Positions 12,060 to 21,753 of a DNA stretch of 38,586 bases are shown piece after piece. The stretch's first letter is position 1, and each line of letters opens with the position of its first letter. The notes beneath the pieces were generated by a model. That model was not told the origin of the DNA. It saw only the letters and a list, made by a program, of their open reading frames with translations, and did no database searches. A program made the translations under genes and the position numbers. Source of the DNA: an uncultured Gimesia sp. (GTDB taxonomy: Bacteria > Planctomycetota > Planctomycetia > Planctomycetales > Planctomycetaceae); NCBI RefSeq assembly GCF_937919775.1, contig NZ_CALFPF010000797.1, forward strand, positions 1-38,586. The letters are read 5' to 3'.

Positions 12060-12263
12060 TTGGTGCAAATTCAGGTGAACGGTGAAGACCAGCAGGTCCC
12101 CGAAGATTTCACAGTCGCCGGACTTCTGGCGCAACTGGGTCTGCAGCCAAAGTATCTGGCAGTTGAACGAAATTTGATTTTAATTCCACGCGAGGAACAC
12201 GCCTCCTGTACACTGCAGGAGGGGGATCGTCTGGAAATTGTAACGCTGGTAGGCGGTGGGTAA
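12060..12263 (+). CDS. thiS: Sulfur carrier protein ThiS
   Basis: 67 aa, C-terminal [35 protein letters not shown]; start TTG 12060 or GTG 12063; immediately upstream of thiG. Confidence 0.92.
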   Translation: MVQIQVNGEDQQVPEDFTVAGLLAQLGLQPKYLAVERNLILIPREEHASCTLQEGDRLEIVTLVGGG

Positions 12264-12268
12264 GCATT

Positions 12269-13102
12269 ATGGTAACGATCGGCAGCACAGAATCCTCACT
12301 GATCCTGGGAACGCATCATCTCAACTCACGCCTGATTGTGGGAACGGGAAAGTATGCGACTTACGAACTGATGCAGGAAAGCCTGGAAGTCAGTGGCGCC
12401 GACGTGATTACCGTCGCCGTACGCCGCGAGCGTCTGATTGATTCGGACGGCCGCAATATCCTCGACTTCATCGATCTGGATAAATACACCATTCTGCCAA
12501 ACACCGCCGGCTGTTTTTCCGCAGAAGACGCCGTTCGCGTGGCGCGCATGGGCCGCGAAATATTGCGGGGTCTGGAAAATCCGGGCGCCGACTGGGTGAA
12601 GATTGAAGTGCTCGGCGACACGAAAACATTGCTCCCCGATCCGATCGCGACACTGGAAGCGACAAAGCAACTGGTGGACGAAGGCTTTTCCGTGCTCTGT
12701 TACTCGACCGATGATCCGATCACCGCGAAACGTCTGAAAGAAGCCGGCGCGACATCGGTGATGCCCGCAGGCAGTCCGATTGGCAGTGGTCAGGGCATTC
12801 TGAACCCGAATAACATTCGCATCTGTCTGGAGTACCTGAAAGAAAACGATCCCGATTATCCCGTCATCGTCGATGCCGGCGTGGGAACCGCCAGCGATGT
12901 GACCATCGCGATGGAACTGGGCTGCGACGGCGTACTGCTCAACACCGGCATTGCTGGCGCAAAAGACCCGGTGCGGATGGCGCGGGCGATGAAAAACGCA
13001 ATCGAAGCCGGACGCGACGCTTATCTCGCCGGCCGGATTCCGAAGAAGTTGTATGCGACTGCTTCGAGCCCCGAAACCGGCGTGATCGCACCGAAAAGCT
13101 AA
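12269..13102 (+). CDS. thiG: Thiazole synthase ThiG
   Basis: [25 protein letters not shown]-type motif, [63 protein letters not shown]. Confidence 0.96.
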   Translation: MVTIGSTESSLILGTHHLNSRLIVGTGKYATYELMQESLEVSGADVITVAVRRERLIDSDGRNILDFIDLDKYTILPNTAGCFSAEDAVRVARMGREILRGLENPGADWVKIEVLGDTKTLLPDPIATLEATKQLVDEGFSVLCYSTDDPITAKRLKEAGATSVMPAGSPIGSGQGILNPNNIRICLEYLKENDPDYPVIVDAGVGTASDVTIAMELGCDGVLLNTGIAGAKDPVRMARAMKNAIEAGRDAYLAGRIPKKLYATASSPETGVIAPKS

Positions 13103-13116
13103 GTTGTTTCCTGAGT

Positions 13117-13791
13117 TTATTTCTTTTTCTTCGGCTCGCTGGTCTCTGCTTTTTGCGGCCAGGGCGGCTGTCGTTCTGCGACAATCGTCACGCTGATCTG
13201 ATTCAGACCGGCAATGCCGCCGACCTGACCCGAGGTTTTGATGATCTTCCAGGTGGCGGTCGCATCCGCAACTTTCCCTTCTGAGACTGCATTATTCAGC
13301 TTGGCCACTGCAGCCGCTAATGCCTGTTCAAAGGAGCCGGCATTAGATGTTCCCGCAAATCGGCGACGGACCGGTTCCGGATCAAATTTGACAACAACAA
13401 TCCCGTCATCAATGCCATGCACGCGAATGCCTTTGACCCAGGATGGAAACTTCTTCCAAGTGTCTGAGGCATTGACTTGAGAAATCACGGTGATCGCCAG
13501 TCCTGTTGGCGGAGCGGCTTTCAGAAAATAGTCCTGAATCCCGTCTTTTGGCGGCATGACATAAACGGCTCTCTCCAGCTTGGCGTCGGTATAACCGCCG
13601 GTCGGAACTTCTCCGAGAACCTGAACCACCAGATTCGGCGGAAACGAGGTCTGTATCTGATGGGTGACTTTCAGAATTTTGGGAACAGTGACCGGCTTTG
13701 ATTTTTCTTCGTCTGCTTTCAGCAATGCCGCTCCGTTTAACACCAATGTCACCGCAAACAGAGTCGAACAGATCTGTGGTAAATAGTTCAT
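13117..13791 (-). CDS. Exported hypothetical protein
   Basis: ORF 13117-14064; start at 13791 gives signal peptide MNYLPQICSTLFAVTLVLNGAALLKA. Confidence 0.6.
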   Translation of the reverse strand: MNYLPQICSTLFAVTLVLNGAALLKADEEKSKPVTVPKILKVTHQIQTSFPPNLVVQVLGEVPTGGYTDAKLERAVYVMPPKDGIQDYFLKAAPPTGLAITVISQVNASDTWKKFPSWVKGIRVHGIDDGIVVVKFDPEPVRRRFAGTSNAGSFEQALAAAVAKLNNAVSEGKVADATATWKIIKTSGQVGGIAGLNQISVTIVAERQPPWPQKAETSEPKKKK

Positions 13792-13949
13792 TGAAAAACC
13801 TTTCCAGTTAAATGGGGTTGCACAAGAAACCGGGGCCGAAGCAGTATGATCATGCTGCCCCGTATCAGTAAGACCGCAAATGGAACCGTAACGATTCAGG
13901 AAAATGAAGCACTTTTTAAAAAAAGGGAAACTATCACAGCCCCTGCCCG

Positions 13950-14573
13950 CTATCTTGCTTCGATGGTCTTCCATTGGTCTTCGGCTGCGAAGGGATCGAT
14001 TAATTGCGCCAGACCGGCGTCGACGAGTTCCGGTCCGGAAACGAACCGGCCGGGCCGCGTCCATTTGTCGAGCAAACTCTGTTCGCAGCCGAACAATTCT
14101 GCCTGCAGCCGATCGAAATCGGTTTCCATGATCTTAAAGTGTCGCGCCCATTCGGCGGCTTCTTCGAAGCGCACATCGTCTTCACTTTGCCAGCGAACCG
14201 GGTGGAACAGCAGCGTCGTATAACAAGTGACAAAACGATGTTTGCAGGCGGCAAAGGGGAGAATCGCAGCGGAAGAACATTCACCCAATGCGACTCCGGC
14301 CACATTTAATTTACGCAGCCGGATTAAACTGGCCAGAGTGAGCCCGGAATAGACGGAGCCACCGGGCGAATCAAAATAGATCGTACCGCGGGTGCCGCGC
14401 GGCAAATCAACCAGGCGCGAGACGAGATCTGATTCTTTATCACCCAGATCACCTGAAATCGCAATTTCCCAGTCAGGCTCTTTTTCTCGCGCAGAGTGGC
14501 TGCGAAAAGAGGTTACTTTTTCAGGGTAAGATTTCAGTGATGAAGTGGTATTTAACCGTCGTCGTTTATTCAT
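13950..14573 (-). CDS. ClpP-like serine protease, divergent
   Basis: [11 protein letters not shown]..., [23 protein letters not shown], putative nucleophile in [13 protein letters not shown], His in LLFHPVRW. Confidence 0.75.
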   Translation of the reverse strand: MNKRRRLNTTSSLKSYPEKVTSFRSHSAREKEPDWEIAISGDLGDKESDLVSRLVDLPRGTRGTIYFDSPGGSVYSGLTLASLIRLRKLNVAGVALGECSSAAILPFAACKHRFVTCYTTLLFHPVRWQSEDDVRFEEAAEWARHFKIMETDFDRLQAELFGCEQSLLDKWTRPGRFVSGPELVDAGLAQLIDPFAAEDQWKTIEAR

Positions 14574-14802
14574 TGTTTCGTTTATTTAATCTTCGCTGTG
14601 GTGGCCAACAAAAAACCTTTAATCCAGGCTGTTTAGGATAACAGAACAAAAGCCCTCTTCGCAAACAGAGTTTCGGTTCAGTTCGAGAAAAAGTCCGTGA
14701 AATTGCCTGTGCGACTTGGCGCAGAGAGGCTGTTCAGCACACAATAACTGATTGTTAATTACAAACCATCCACGATCGAATGTCATTTGAGGAATTTTCA
14801 CT

Positions 14803-15936
14803 GTGAAAATCGTATTCAGCATAATCTGCCTGTTTGTCGGCCTGTCTAGCGTAGCCGTTGCCAGCGATGCCTCCGTTCAAATCACACAGCAGGGAACGAA
14901 AGTTAATGTTTCCATCGATGGAAAACCTTTCACGACCTACCATACGGGAGGCGATCTTCCCAAACCGTTTTTCTCTCCCGTACGCGCCGCTGACGGAACC
15001 AGCATCACCCGTTCGCTGTCCGATCCGGAAGATCACCCGCATCATAAAGGGATCTGGGTCGCCGTCGATGAAGTCAACGAAGTCGATTTCTGGGCAGAAA
15101 AAGGGAAGATTAAAAACTCGAGCGTGAAAATTATCAAGGCGTCCGGCGATCCGGCTGTGATGCAAGTCACCAACGAATGGCTGGGGGCGGATCATAAACC
15201 GATCGTGACAGAAAACACGGTGATTTCCATTTACGCCAATCGCCTGTTGACGTACGACATCACCTTTACCGCCGGTGCAAAACCGGTTGTCTTTGAAGAC
15301 ACCAAAGAAGGTTTGTTTGGAATTCGTCTGCCGAACGGGATGCGAGAAAAAGAAGAAGGCACCGTCGAAGACAATAAAGGCGTTAAAGGGACCAAAGACA
15401 CCTGGGGTAAGCCCACCGAATGGATTGACTACTACGGCCCCTTGAACGGTAAAACTTATGGAGTGGCGCTGATGGACTCTCCGCAAAACTATAAGAAGTC
15501 CCGCTATCATGTGCGTAATTACGGTCTGTTTACCATCAGCCCGTTCGGCGATCATTCCTACACAAACAAGCAACAGCCTGCCGACCCGAAACACCTCAAA
15601 GCGGGTGAAACGCTGAATCTGAAATATGGAATTTACATTCACTCAGGCAATACACAACAGGGCAAAGTCGCTGACGCGTATCAGCAGTTTTTGAACGTCA
15701 CGAAAAATAATGTCGCTCAGAAAAAACCGGTGCAGCAACCTGAGACGGATAAAGTCTCAGCCGCACCAAAAAAACCGGTCGCGCCGCAAAAGAAGGTCGC
15801 CGCTGCTCCTTATGAGGAACAGAGCGACGCCCTTAAACCGATCCTGGCCACCGAAGCTGCCGTCAGTAATGAATGCAATACCTGCCCGGAGGGCAAACGA
15901 CGCGGTCTGTTTCGTCGCTTGCGTCGCCGCAATTAG
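14803..15936 (+). CDS. DUF6807/PmoA-like exported protein with basic C-terminal tail
   Basis: GTG start with GAGGA upstream; signal peptide; FTTYHTGGDLPKPFFSPVRAADGTSITRSLSDPEDHPHHKGIWVAVDEVNEVDFW. Confidence 0.75.
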   Translation: MKIVFSIICLFVGLSSVAVASDASVQITQQGTKVNVSIDGKPFTTYHTGGDLPKPFFSPVRAADGTSITRSLSDPEDHPHHKGIWVAVDEVNEVDFWAEKGKIKNSSVKIIKASGDPAVMQVTNEWLGADHKPIVTENTVISIYANRLLTYDITFTAGAKPVVFEDTKEGLFGIRLPNGMREKEEGTVEDNKGVKGTKDTWGKPTEWIDYYGPLNGKTYGVALMDSPQNYKKSRYHVRNYGLFTISPFGDHSYTNKQQPADPKHLKAGETLNLKYGIYIHSGNTQQGKVADAYQQFLNVTKNNVAQKKPVQQPETDKVSAAPKKPVAPQKKVAAAPYEEQSDALKPILATEAAVSNECNTCPEGKRRGLFRRLRRRN

Positions 15937-16069
15937 CTGAACATGCAACCACTTTTCAGATCCCCCGGCCGCCTTCCCGTCTGTATAATCGGGCAGAATG
16001 GAACACATAATGCGCGAGAACGGGCTGTACGCGTTCCTGTTCATTGCGAGCAGTCGCCCGCTCTAATAA

Positions 16070-16105
16070 GATCAGCACCATTGATTATCAACTGAGGTGC
16101 TGATC
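16070..16105. promoter_or_regulatory. Hairpin in aspS leader region
   Basis: GATCAGCACC (16070-16079) / GGTGCTGATC (16096-16105), perfect 10-bp stem. Confidence 0.4.
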
Positions 16106-16289
16106 GCGGCCCCCGGCCTTTCAGCATGAATAAAATTCAAGCCGGAAAGTCAGGATCTACCGGCGACGATTGCTCCCGAGATCGCTGCGGAATTCGAAGC
16201 GTTCCTCCGATCATTCTGCGGGCCTCAAGCGATCTTCAGACACGAAAATTATTTCAGAAAAGCAGCTTTTCAACCAAGGACTTATTACG

Positions 16290-18053
16290 GTGTTACGAAC
16301 ACATACCTGTGGCGAATTGAGAACAGACCATGTTGGGCAAACCGTCACTCTGGCAGGCTGGGTGATCCGAGGCCGCGATCATGGAGGTCTGGCTTTCATT
16401 GACCTGAGAGACCGCTACGGCGTTACGCAAATCGTATTCAACCCCGACCGTGATACCACCATGCACGAACTGTCACGCTCGCTGCGTGCGGAAGACGTGA
16501 TCCAGGTGACAGGAGAAGTGGTCCTGCGGGAAGATCGTGAAAATGAAAAGCTGGCGACCGGAAAAATTGAGATCCGCGCCCATCAGTTGAAAGTTCTCAA
16601 TAAAAGCAAAACGCCTCCATTCGAACCGGGAACCAGCGAACTGCCGAACGAAGAACTGCGTTTGACCTATCGTTTTATCGATCTGCGCAGCGAACGTCTG
16701 CAGGAAGCGCTGAAGTTAAGACATCGTTTGGCCAAATTGACCCGCGATTATTTTGATCAACTTCAGTTTCTGGAAATTGAAACCCCCATTCTGGGTCGCA
16801 GCACTCCCGAAGGCGCCCGCGATTATCTGGTTCCCAGTCGCGTGCATGAAGCCTGTTTTTACGCGCTGCCTCAATCGCCACAGATCTACAAACAGATCCT
16901 GATGATCTCCGGCTATGATCGCTACTTCCAGATTGCCCGCTGCTTTCGGGATGAAGATCTGCGGGCCGACCGCCAGCCGGAATTCACGCAAATCGACCTG
17001 GAAATGGCGTTTGTCGATCAGGAAGACATTCTGACTGTCGTCGACGGCTTAATCGAAACATTACTGAAAGACCTGCGGAACGAACAGGTTGCCCTGCCGC
17101 TCCCGCGTTATGATTATCATGATGTGATGGAAAAATACGGTTCGGATAAACCCGATTTACGCTTCGGTCTGGAGCTGATAGACATCGGCGAGATTGCCGC
17201 CAGCTGTGATTTCGCGGTCTTCAAGAAAACCATCGAATCGGGCGGACGCGTGCGGGGACTGAATGCGAAAGGTGCCGCCGACCGCTACAGTCGTAAAGAC
17301 ATCGACGGCCTCACAGAATTTGTGGGTGACTTCGGTGCCAAAGGACTGGCGTTCTTCAAAGTCACCGACGAAGGCCTGCATTCCCCGATCGCCAAGTTTT
17401 TCTCCGATGCCGACAAACAGAAGATTATGGACATCATGGGCGCTGAAGTGGGCGACCTGCTGTTTTTTGTTGCCGACCAGTGTTCTGTCACTTCGGCGGC
17501 TTTGTCTGCTCTGCGAAATCGTCTGGGCAAAGAACTGCAATTGTACGACCCCAAAGATTTCAAATGCTGCTGGGTGCTCAACTTCCCTCTGCTGTCCTAC
17601 AACGAAGAAGAAAAACGCTGGGACGCCGAACATCATCCGTTCTGCCAGCCGGTAGAAGAAGACCTGCCGTTTCTCGAAAGCGATCCTGCGAAAGTTCGGG
17701 CACAGTCGTACGACCTGGTCATCAATGGTTATGAATTAGCCAGCGGCAGTGTGCGTGTGCACGATCAGCGTGTGCAACAGCAGATCTTCGATCTGTTGGG
17801 TATCTCTGCAGAGGAAGCGGAAGAACGCTTCGGCTTTCTGTTGCAGGCGTTGCGCTACGGTGCGCCACCACACGCCGGAGCGGCCCTGGGACTGGACCGG
17901 CTGGTGATGCTGCTTTGCGGGAATGACAATATCCGCGATGTCGTCGCGTTCCCCAAAACACAGAAAGCGGCCGACCTGCTCAGCGGCGCTCCCTCTGAAG
18001 TGGATCCGCACCAGTTGCGAGACCTGCGAATCAAAGTTGACATTCCCCAATAA
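16290..18053 (+). CDS. aspS: Aspartyl-tRNA synthetase
   Basis: [93 protein letters not shown] 16290 with AAGGA upstream is the likely start inside ORF 16170-18053. Confidence 0.96.
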   Translation: MLRTHTCGELRTDHVGQTVTLAGWVIRGRDHGGLAFIDLRDRYGVTQIVFNPDRDTTMHELSRSLRAEDVIQVTGEVVLREDRENEKLATGKIEIRAHQLKVLNKSKTPPFEPGTSELPNEELRLTYRFIDLRSERLQEALKLRHRLAKLTRDYFDQLQFLEIETPILGRSTPEGARDYLVPSRVHEACFYALPQSPQIYKQILMISGYDRYFQIARCFRDEDLRADRQPEFTQIDLEMAFVDQEDILTVVDGLIETLLKDLRNEQVALPLPRYDYHDVMEKYGSDKPDLRFGLELIDIGEIAASCDFAVFKKTIESGGRVRGLNAKGAADRYSRKDIDGLTEFVGDFGAKGLAFFKVTDEGLHSPIAKFFSDADKQKIMDIMGAEVGDLLFFVADQCSVTSAALSALRNRLGKELQLYDPKDFKCCWVLNFPLLSYNEEEKRWDAEHHPFCQPVEEDLPFLESDPAKVRAQSYDLVINGYELASGSVRVHDQRVQQQIFDLLGISAEEAEERFGFLLQALRYGAPPHAGAALGLDRLVMLLCGNDNIRDVVAFPKTQKAADLLSGAPSEVDPHQLRDLRIKVDIPQ

Positions 18054-18099
18054 CCAGAGGGCGTGCATAATAGGGGTGACACCCATCAAGGAGAATCAC

Positions 18100-19362
18100 A
18101 TGAAGTCTGTCACTCTGTTGCTGTTGTTGATTGCCGGCCTGTTCGCTGCCACCTGTAGTGAGACAACGCCGACGGTCTCTGCTGAGACTCCCAAGCAGCA
18201 GCCGGTCAAAGACGGCTATTGGCCTCACTGGCTGGGCCCGGACTACAACGGCATTTCACCGGAAACCGACTGGCGCGCCGACTGGACGGACAAACCTCCG
18301 CAAGTTCTGTGGCGCAGCGAAGTAGGAACAGGCTACAGTTCGATTGCATCCGCCAACGGTCGTATCTACACCATGGGACACACAGCAGGCAACGAAACCG
18401 TATATTGCCTGGAGGCGGAGACGGGGAAAGAGATCTGGAAACAGTCTTATCCGGCCCAGTTAGTCAATCATCTGAATGCGGGCGGCCCCGGTGCGACCCC
18501 GACCATCGACGGAGAATTTCTCTACACGAACAGCCGTGACGGGAGATTGATCTGTTTTGAAATCAAGACCGGCAACATCGTCTGGCAAAAAAACCTGCCG
18601 GAGGTGTATCAGATGAAAGTTCCCGAATGGGGTTTTACCTGTTCTCCGCTGATTCGAGGCGAGAAATTGTTGATCGAAGCGGGACGTCTGGTAGCGCTCG
18701 ACAAAAAAACGGGGAACGAACTCTGGAAGTCCACGCCTCACATGCCCGGGTACGGCACGCCGGCTGCTTTTGAGAGCGAGGGTACCGTCTATCTGGCATT
18801 ACTGAATAACGACTGCCTGAGCGTGGCGCGCGAGGACGATGGAAAAGAGGTTGCGACATTCGACTGGCCTTCTCCGTTCGACACGAATTCCACCACGCCG
18901 ATCATCGACGGGAAAACGATCTTTATCTCTTCCGGTTATCGCAAGGGCTGCGCCTTACTCGATTTTGAAAATCAGAAATTAACCGCTCGTTACACGAACC
19001 AGGATCTGAAAAATCACTTCAACAACAGTGTGCTCTATCAAAAACATTATTATGGAATGGACGGCAATTCCAATCTGGGGCGCGTCGTCCGTTTAACGTG
19101 CCTGAATCAGGAGACCGGGAAGATCAAATGGCGCGAGGCCGGCTTTGGTTGCGGGTCGCTGCTGATCTCGAATGGCAAGCTGATTATTCTGTCCGATGAA
19201 GGGACGCTGGTAACCGCGCAGGCCTCTCCCGATTCGTACCAGGAAATTTCCCGCTTCAAAGTGCTCGACCACCAATGCTGGACGGTCCCCGTGTTGTGCG
19301 CAGGACGCATCTATTGCCGGGATTCAGCCGGAAACCTTGCCTGCCTCGATCTCCGGCTGTAA
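18100..19362 (+). CDS. Exported PQQ-like beta-propeller repeat protein
   Basis: Signal peptide MKSVTLLLLLIAGLFAATCSE; repeats VYCLEAETGKEIWKQSYP, LICFEIKTGNIVWQKNLP, LVALDKKTGNELWKSTP. Confidence 0.88.
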   Translation: MKSVTLLLLLIAGLFAATCSETTPTVSAETPKQQPVKDGYWPHWLGPDYNGISPETDWRADWTDKPPQVLWRSEVGTGYSSIASANGRIYTMGHTAGNETVYCLEAETGKEIWKQSYPAQLVNHLNAGGPGATPTIDGEFLYTNSRDGRLICFEIKTGNIVWQKNLPEVYQMKVPEWGFTCSPLIRGEKLLIEAGRLVALDKKTGNELWKSTPHMPGYGTPAAFESEGTVYLALLNNDCLSVAREDDGKEVATFDWPSPFDTNSTTPIIDGKTIFISSGYRKGCALLDFENQKLTARYTNQDLKNHFNNSVLYQKHYYGMDGNSNLGRVVRLTCLNQETGKIKWREAGFGCGSLLISNGKLIILSDEGTLVTAQASPDSYQEISRFKVLDHQCWTVPVLCAGRIYCRDSAGNLACLDLRL

Positions 19363-19382
19363 CCCGACATGAACTAAAATAT

Positions 19383-19955
19383 TTACGCCTGATAATGGCG
19401 GGTGATCAGATCGTTCTGCAGCCAGAGTAATTTGTTGAACGCGATTAACGTTTTGACTTCGGTTTCCCGATCCAGGTTCAAGCCCAGAATCGTGCTGACT
19501 AAAGCGTTCGAAACAAATCCCATCAACGCGTTCATCTGAACCAGCGGGACATTCAATTCCTTACTGCCGGCTTTGGGGGTATGGATCTTGCCGACCATGT
19601 CCAGATACTGCACCATTTTTTCGTCGTAGGGTTTTGTGACCAGTGTTTCCAGATAACGCCCCAGATGCTGTTTGCGAAACTGAATCATTTCGTGATCGAC
19701 GGTGAGCGTCTCAATGCTTTCAGGAATTTCGCCTTCATAACCATGTTGGCGTGGCACAAAATGGCGTTTTGTGCAATCATATCGGAAGAGTTGGTCATAA
19801 ACGGCATCAACCAGCGCAGGAACCAGTGGTGCGATGGCGCCGGCTGCTGAATGGATCGCCTGTAAATCGTCTTCATTGACTCCGATAAATTCGGTGAGAT
19901 ATTGAAATCGATAAGGCAGATCGGTTTCCAGTTTTTCTTCATCAATGTGTTTCAT
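19383..19955 (-). CDS. Protoglobin-domain protein (globin-coupled sensor globin fold, single domain)
   Basis: 190 aa; YRFQYLTEFIGVNEDDLQAIHSAAGAIAPLVPALVDAVYDQLF, FRKQHLGRYLETLVT (putative proximal His), YLDMVGKIHTPKAGSKELNVPLVQMNALMGFV. Confidence 0.85.
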   Translation of the reverse strand: MKHIDEEKLETDLPYRFQYLTEFIGVNEDDLQAIHSAAGAIAPLVPALVDAVYDQLFRYDCTKRHFVPRQHGYEGEIPESIETLTVDHEMIQFRKQHLGRYLETLVTKPYDEKMVQYLDMVGKIHTPKAGSKELNVPLVQMNALMGFVSNALVSTILGLNLDRETEVKTLIAFNKLLWLQNDLITRHYQA

Positions 19956-19980
19956 TTTTGGTTCCTAATTCAATTGAGCG

Positions 19981-20008
19981 ACTATAATTAACTGATTCGA
20001 ATATTCAA
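19981..20008 (-). promoter_or_regulatory. Candidate promoter for the protoglobin gene (TTGAAT-N16-TATAGT on minus strand)
   Basis: -35 complement at 20003-20008, -10 complement at 19981-19986; overlaps palindrome 19995-20022. Confidence 0.45.
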
Positions 20009-20022
20009 AAAATATCCTGAAT
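19995..20022. promoter_or_regulatory. Candidate Rrf2 operator palindrome ATTCGAATATTCAAAAAATATCCTGAAT
   Basis: Imperfect dyad in divergent intergenic region; core GAATATT/AATATCC and outer ATTC/GAAT. Confidence 0.45.
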
Positions 20023-20056
20023 TAATTTGATACGCAGAATAACAGACGCAATAATA

Positions 20057-20068
20057 GACATCAATGTC
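20057..20068. promoter_or_regulatory. Second small palindrome GACATCAATGTC upstream of the Rrf2 gene
   Basis: Perfect 5-bp half sites with 2-nt centre, about 27 nt before the ATG. Confidence 0.3.
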
Positions 20069-20094
20069 CAATTATCGTTTTCAAGGACTTTTTT

Positions 20095-20571
20095 ATGTTT
20101 TCCCAGACTGTTGAATATGCACTTAGAGCAATTGTCCATTTAGCAGACCAGTCCCCTAACCCGTGCACAACAGAACAAATTGCGAAAGCCACCAAGGTCC
20201 CGCAGGCATATCTTTCCAAAGTGCTGCAAAGTTTGCGACAGTCGAATGTGGTTCATTCGCAGCGGGGTATCGGTGGTGGTATCTCGCTGGTGAAGTTACC
20301 TGAAGAGTTGAATCTGCTTGAAGTGGTGAATGCCGTCGATCCGATTTGCCGGATTAAAACCTGTCCACTCGGGTTGAAAGGTCACGGCGCGAATTTATGT
20401 CCTTTGCACCGCAAGCTGGACGACGCCCTGCGTGAAACAGAAACTGCTTTTGCGAATACAACACTGGCTGAAATTCTGTCTTCCTCAACCAGCAGTTACC
20501 CGCTTTGCAACGAACCCCACGAACGACTGACTCCGTTGCAGGCTTTACCTGTTGTCCCCATTAAAAAGTGA
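20095..20571 (+). CDS. Rrf2-family transcriptional regulator with putative Fe-S cysteine cluster
   Basis: MFSQTVEYALRAIVHLAD, IAKATKVPQAYLSKVLQSLRQSNVVHSQRGIGGGISL; cysteines ICRIKTCPLGLKGHGANLCPLH. Confidence 0.93.
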   Translation: MFSQTVEYALRAIVHLADQSPNPCTTEQIAKATKVPQAYLSKVLQSLRQSNVVHSQRGIGGGISLVKLPEELNLLEVVNAVDPICRIKTCPLGLKGHGANLCPLHRKLDDALRETETAFANTTLAEILSSSTSSYPLCNEPHERLTPLQALPVVPIKK

Positions 20572-21612
20572 TTCCGCTGATTGGTTCACGCTGTCTGATG
20601 TTTCCCGGAAACTCTCCGGCTGCTCAAAATCGCGACGGAACACATCTTCTTCAAAGTGACTTTGCTGCTCCACGTTTTGCCTGGCTGTTTCCGGCTCTGA
20701 CTGAGGTTCATCGAGTTCCGTCGCAGAGACGTGCTGAATACCGGATCGGGAAAGACGCGCCAGTTGTTCCTGTTTGACTTCATTGGCTTTCCAGCGTCCG
20801 ACGATGTGCCCCGGAATCACGGCACCGGCTGTCACCGCGAGGTCACTGAAAGGCAGCAGAGGCGAGGCGGCACCTGCAATATACGTTGCATAAGCCGGGT
20901 ATAACACACGGTACGCTTCCTCTTCCTGTTCGTAATTTTCTTCCGCACGCAGGTACCCCAGGGCATCGTTCGTAGCGATCGACTCGGGCCAGAGAGACAA
21001 CACAGGCAGAGAGGTCGCCACAGCGTACGTGCCTTTATATTTGCGCGAGGAAAAATCCTTGGCGTGTCCCCCTTCATGCAGGGCAATCGCGGGGAGATCC
21101 GAATAGAGACTGATCGTGTTCGTAAACGGGTTGTAGTTGTCTCCACCAATGATGCGTCCCGGCAGTAACGTGTAAGATAATGCCGTCAACGTTCCCGCAG
21201 TATAACGCCAGCCCCAGCCTACCGATTTATTTTTTCGCAGCCGTCTCCACTCACCCAGCGGATCGTACTCATTGATGCGTACCTTGACCTGATCCAGACT
21301 GTTTTTTTCCAGATAGGCGGCAATCGCGGCTTCTGTTTCCGGGGAGACATCATGATTGTCGACGCGGCGGTTCCACAGCAGTATTTTTCCGGGAATCCCC
21401 ACGACCCAGCCGATCCCATCCAGAATCGGCTTTGGCTGCCCCCGCTCGATTTGCGATTCCCCCTCGGCGAATTCCATTTCGGGCTGCGGAACCAGATTCG
21501 TCTGATAAACATACGGAGTGGAAGCACAACCCGCGGCAATCGGGCACAAGATTAAAGCCGCAATCGCCAGCAGGATCTGTCGCTGCGCAACAGGCACGCA
21601 CGGTTGAGACAT
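20545..21612 (-). CDS. Predicted lipoprotein with HExxH zinc-peptidase-like motif
   Basis: Signal and lipobox-like ALILCPIAAGCAS; LPAIALHEGGHAKDFSSRKYKGTYAV; 3' end overlaps the Rrf2 gene convergently. Confidence 0.65.
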   Translation of the reverse strand: MSQPCVPVAQRQILLAIAALILCPIAAGCASTPYVYQTNLVPQPEMEFAEGESQIERGQPKPILDGIGWVVGIPGKILLWNRRVDNHDVSPETEAAIAAYLEKNSLDQVKVRINEYDPLGEWRRLRKNKSVGWGWRYTAGTLTALSYTLLPGRIIGGDNYNPFTNTISLYSDLPAIALHEGGHAKDFSSRKYKGTYAVATSLPVLSLWPESIATNDALGYLRAEENYEQEEEAYRVLYPAYATYIAGAASPLLPFSDLAVTAGAVIPGHIVGRWKANEVKQEQLARLSRSGIQHVSATELDEPQSEPETARQNVEQQSHFEEDVFRRDFEQPESFRETSDSVNQSAESLFNGDNR

Positions 21613-21753
21613 GACGGAATAACCATTGAAATAATGAGAGAAGTGAGAGAGGGGTGGTGGTTATTTATCAAAGATCTATTTATACAGCAAGATCAGGTTT
21701 CCAACGTAGAGGATTGACCCTGCGAAGCGGCAAAAACAGCCGAAATCCGGCTC

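Noticed and set aside
11940-12060. Possible TPP riboswitch upstream of thiS
   Set aside because: No CTGAGA or ACCTGATCTGG-like TPP riboswitch core found; a plain promoter-like motif is present instead.
14755-15642. 295-aa minus-strand ORF
   Set aside because: Antisense to the DUF6807-like gene, which has a signal peptide and conserved motifs.
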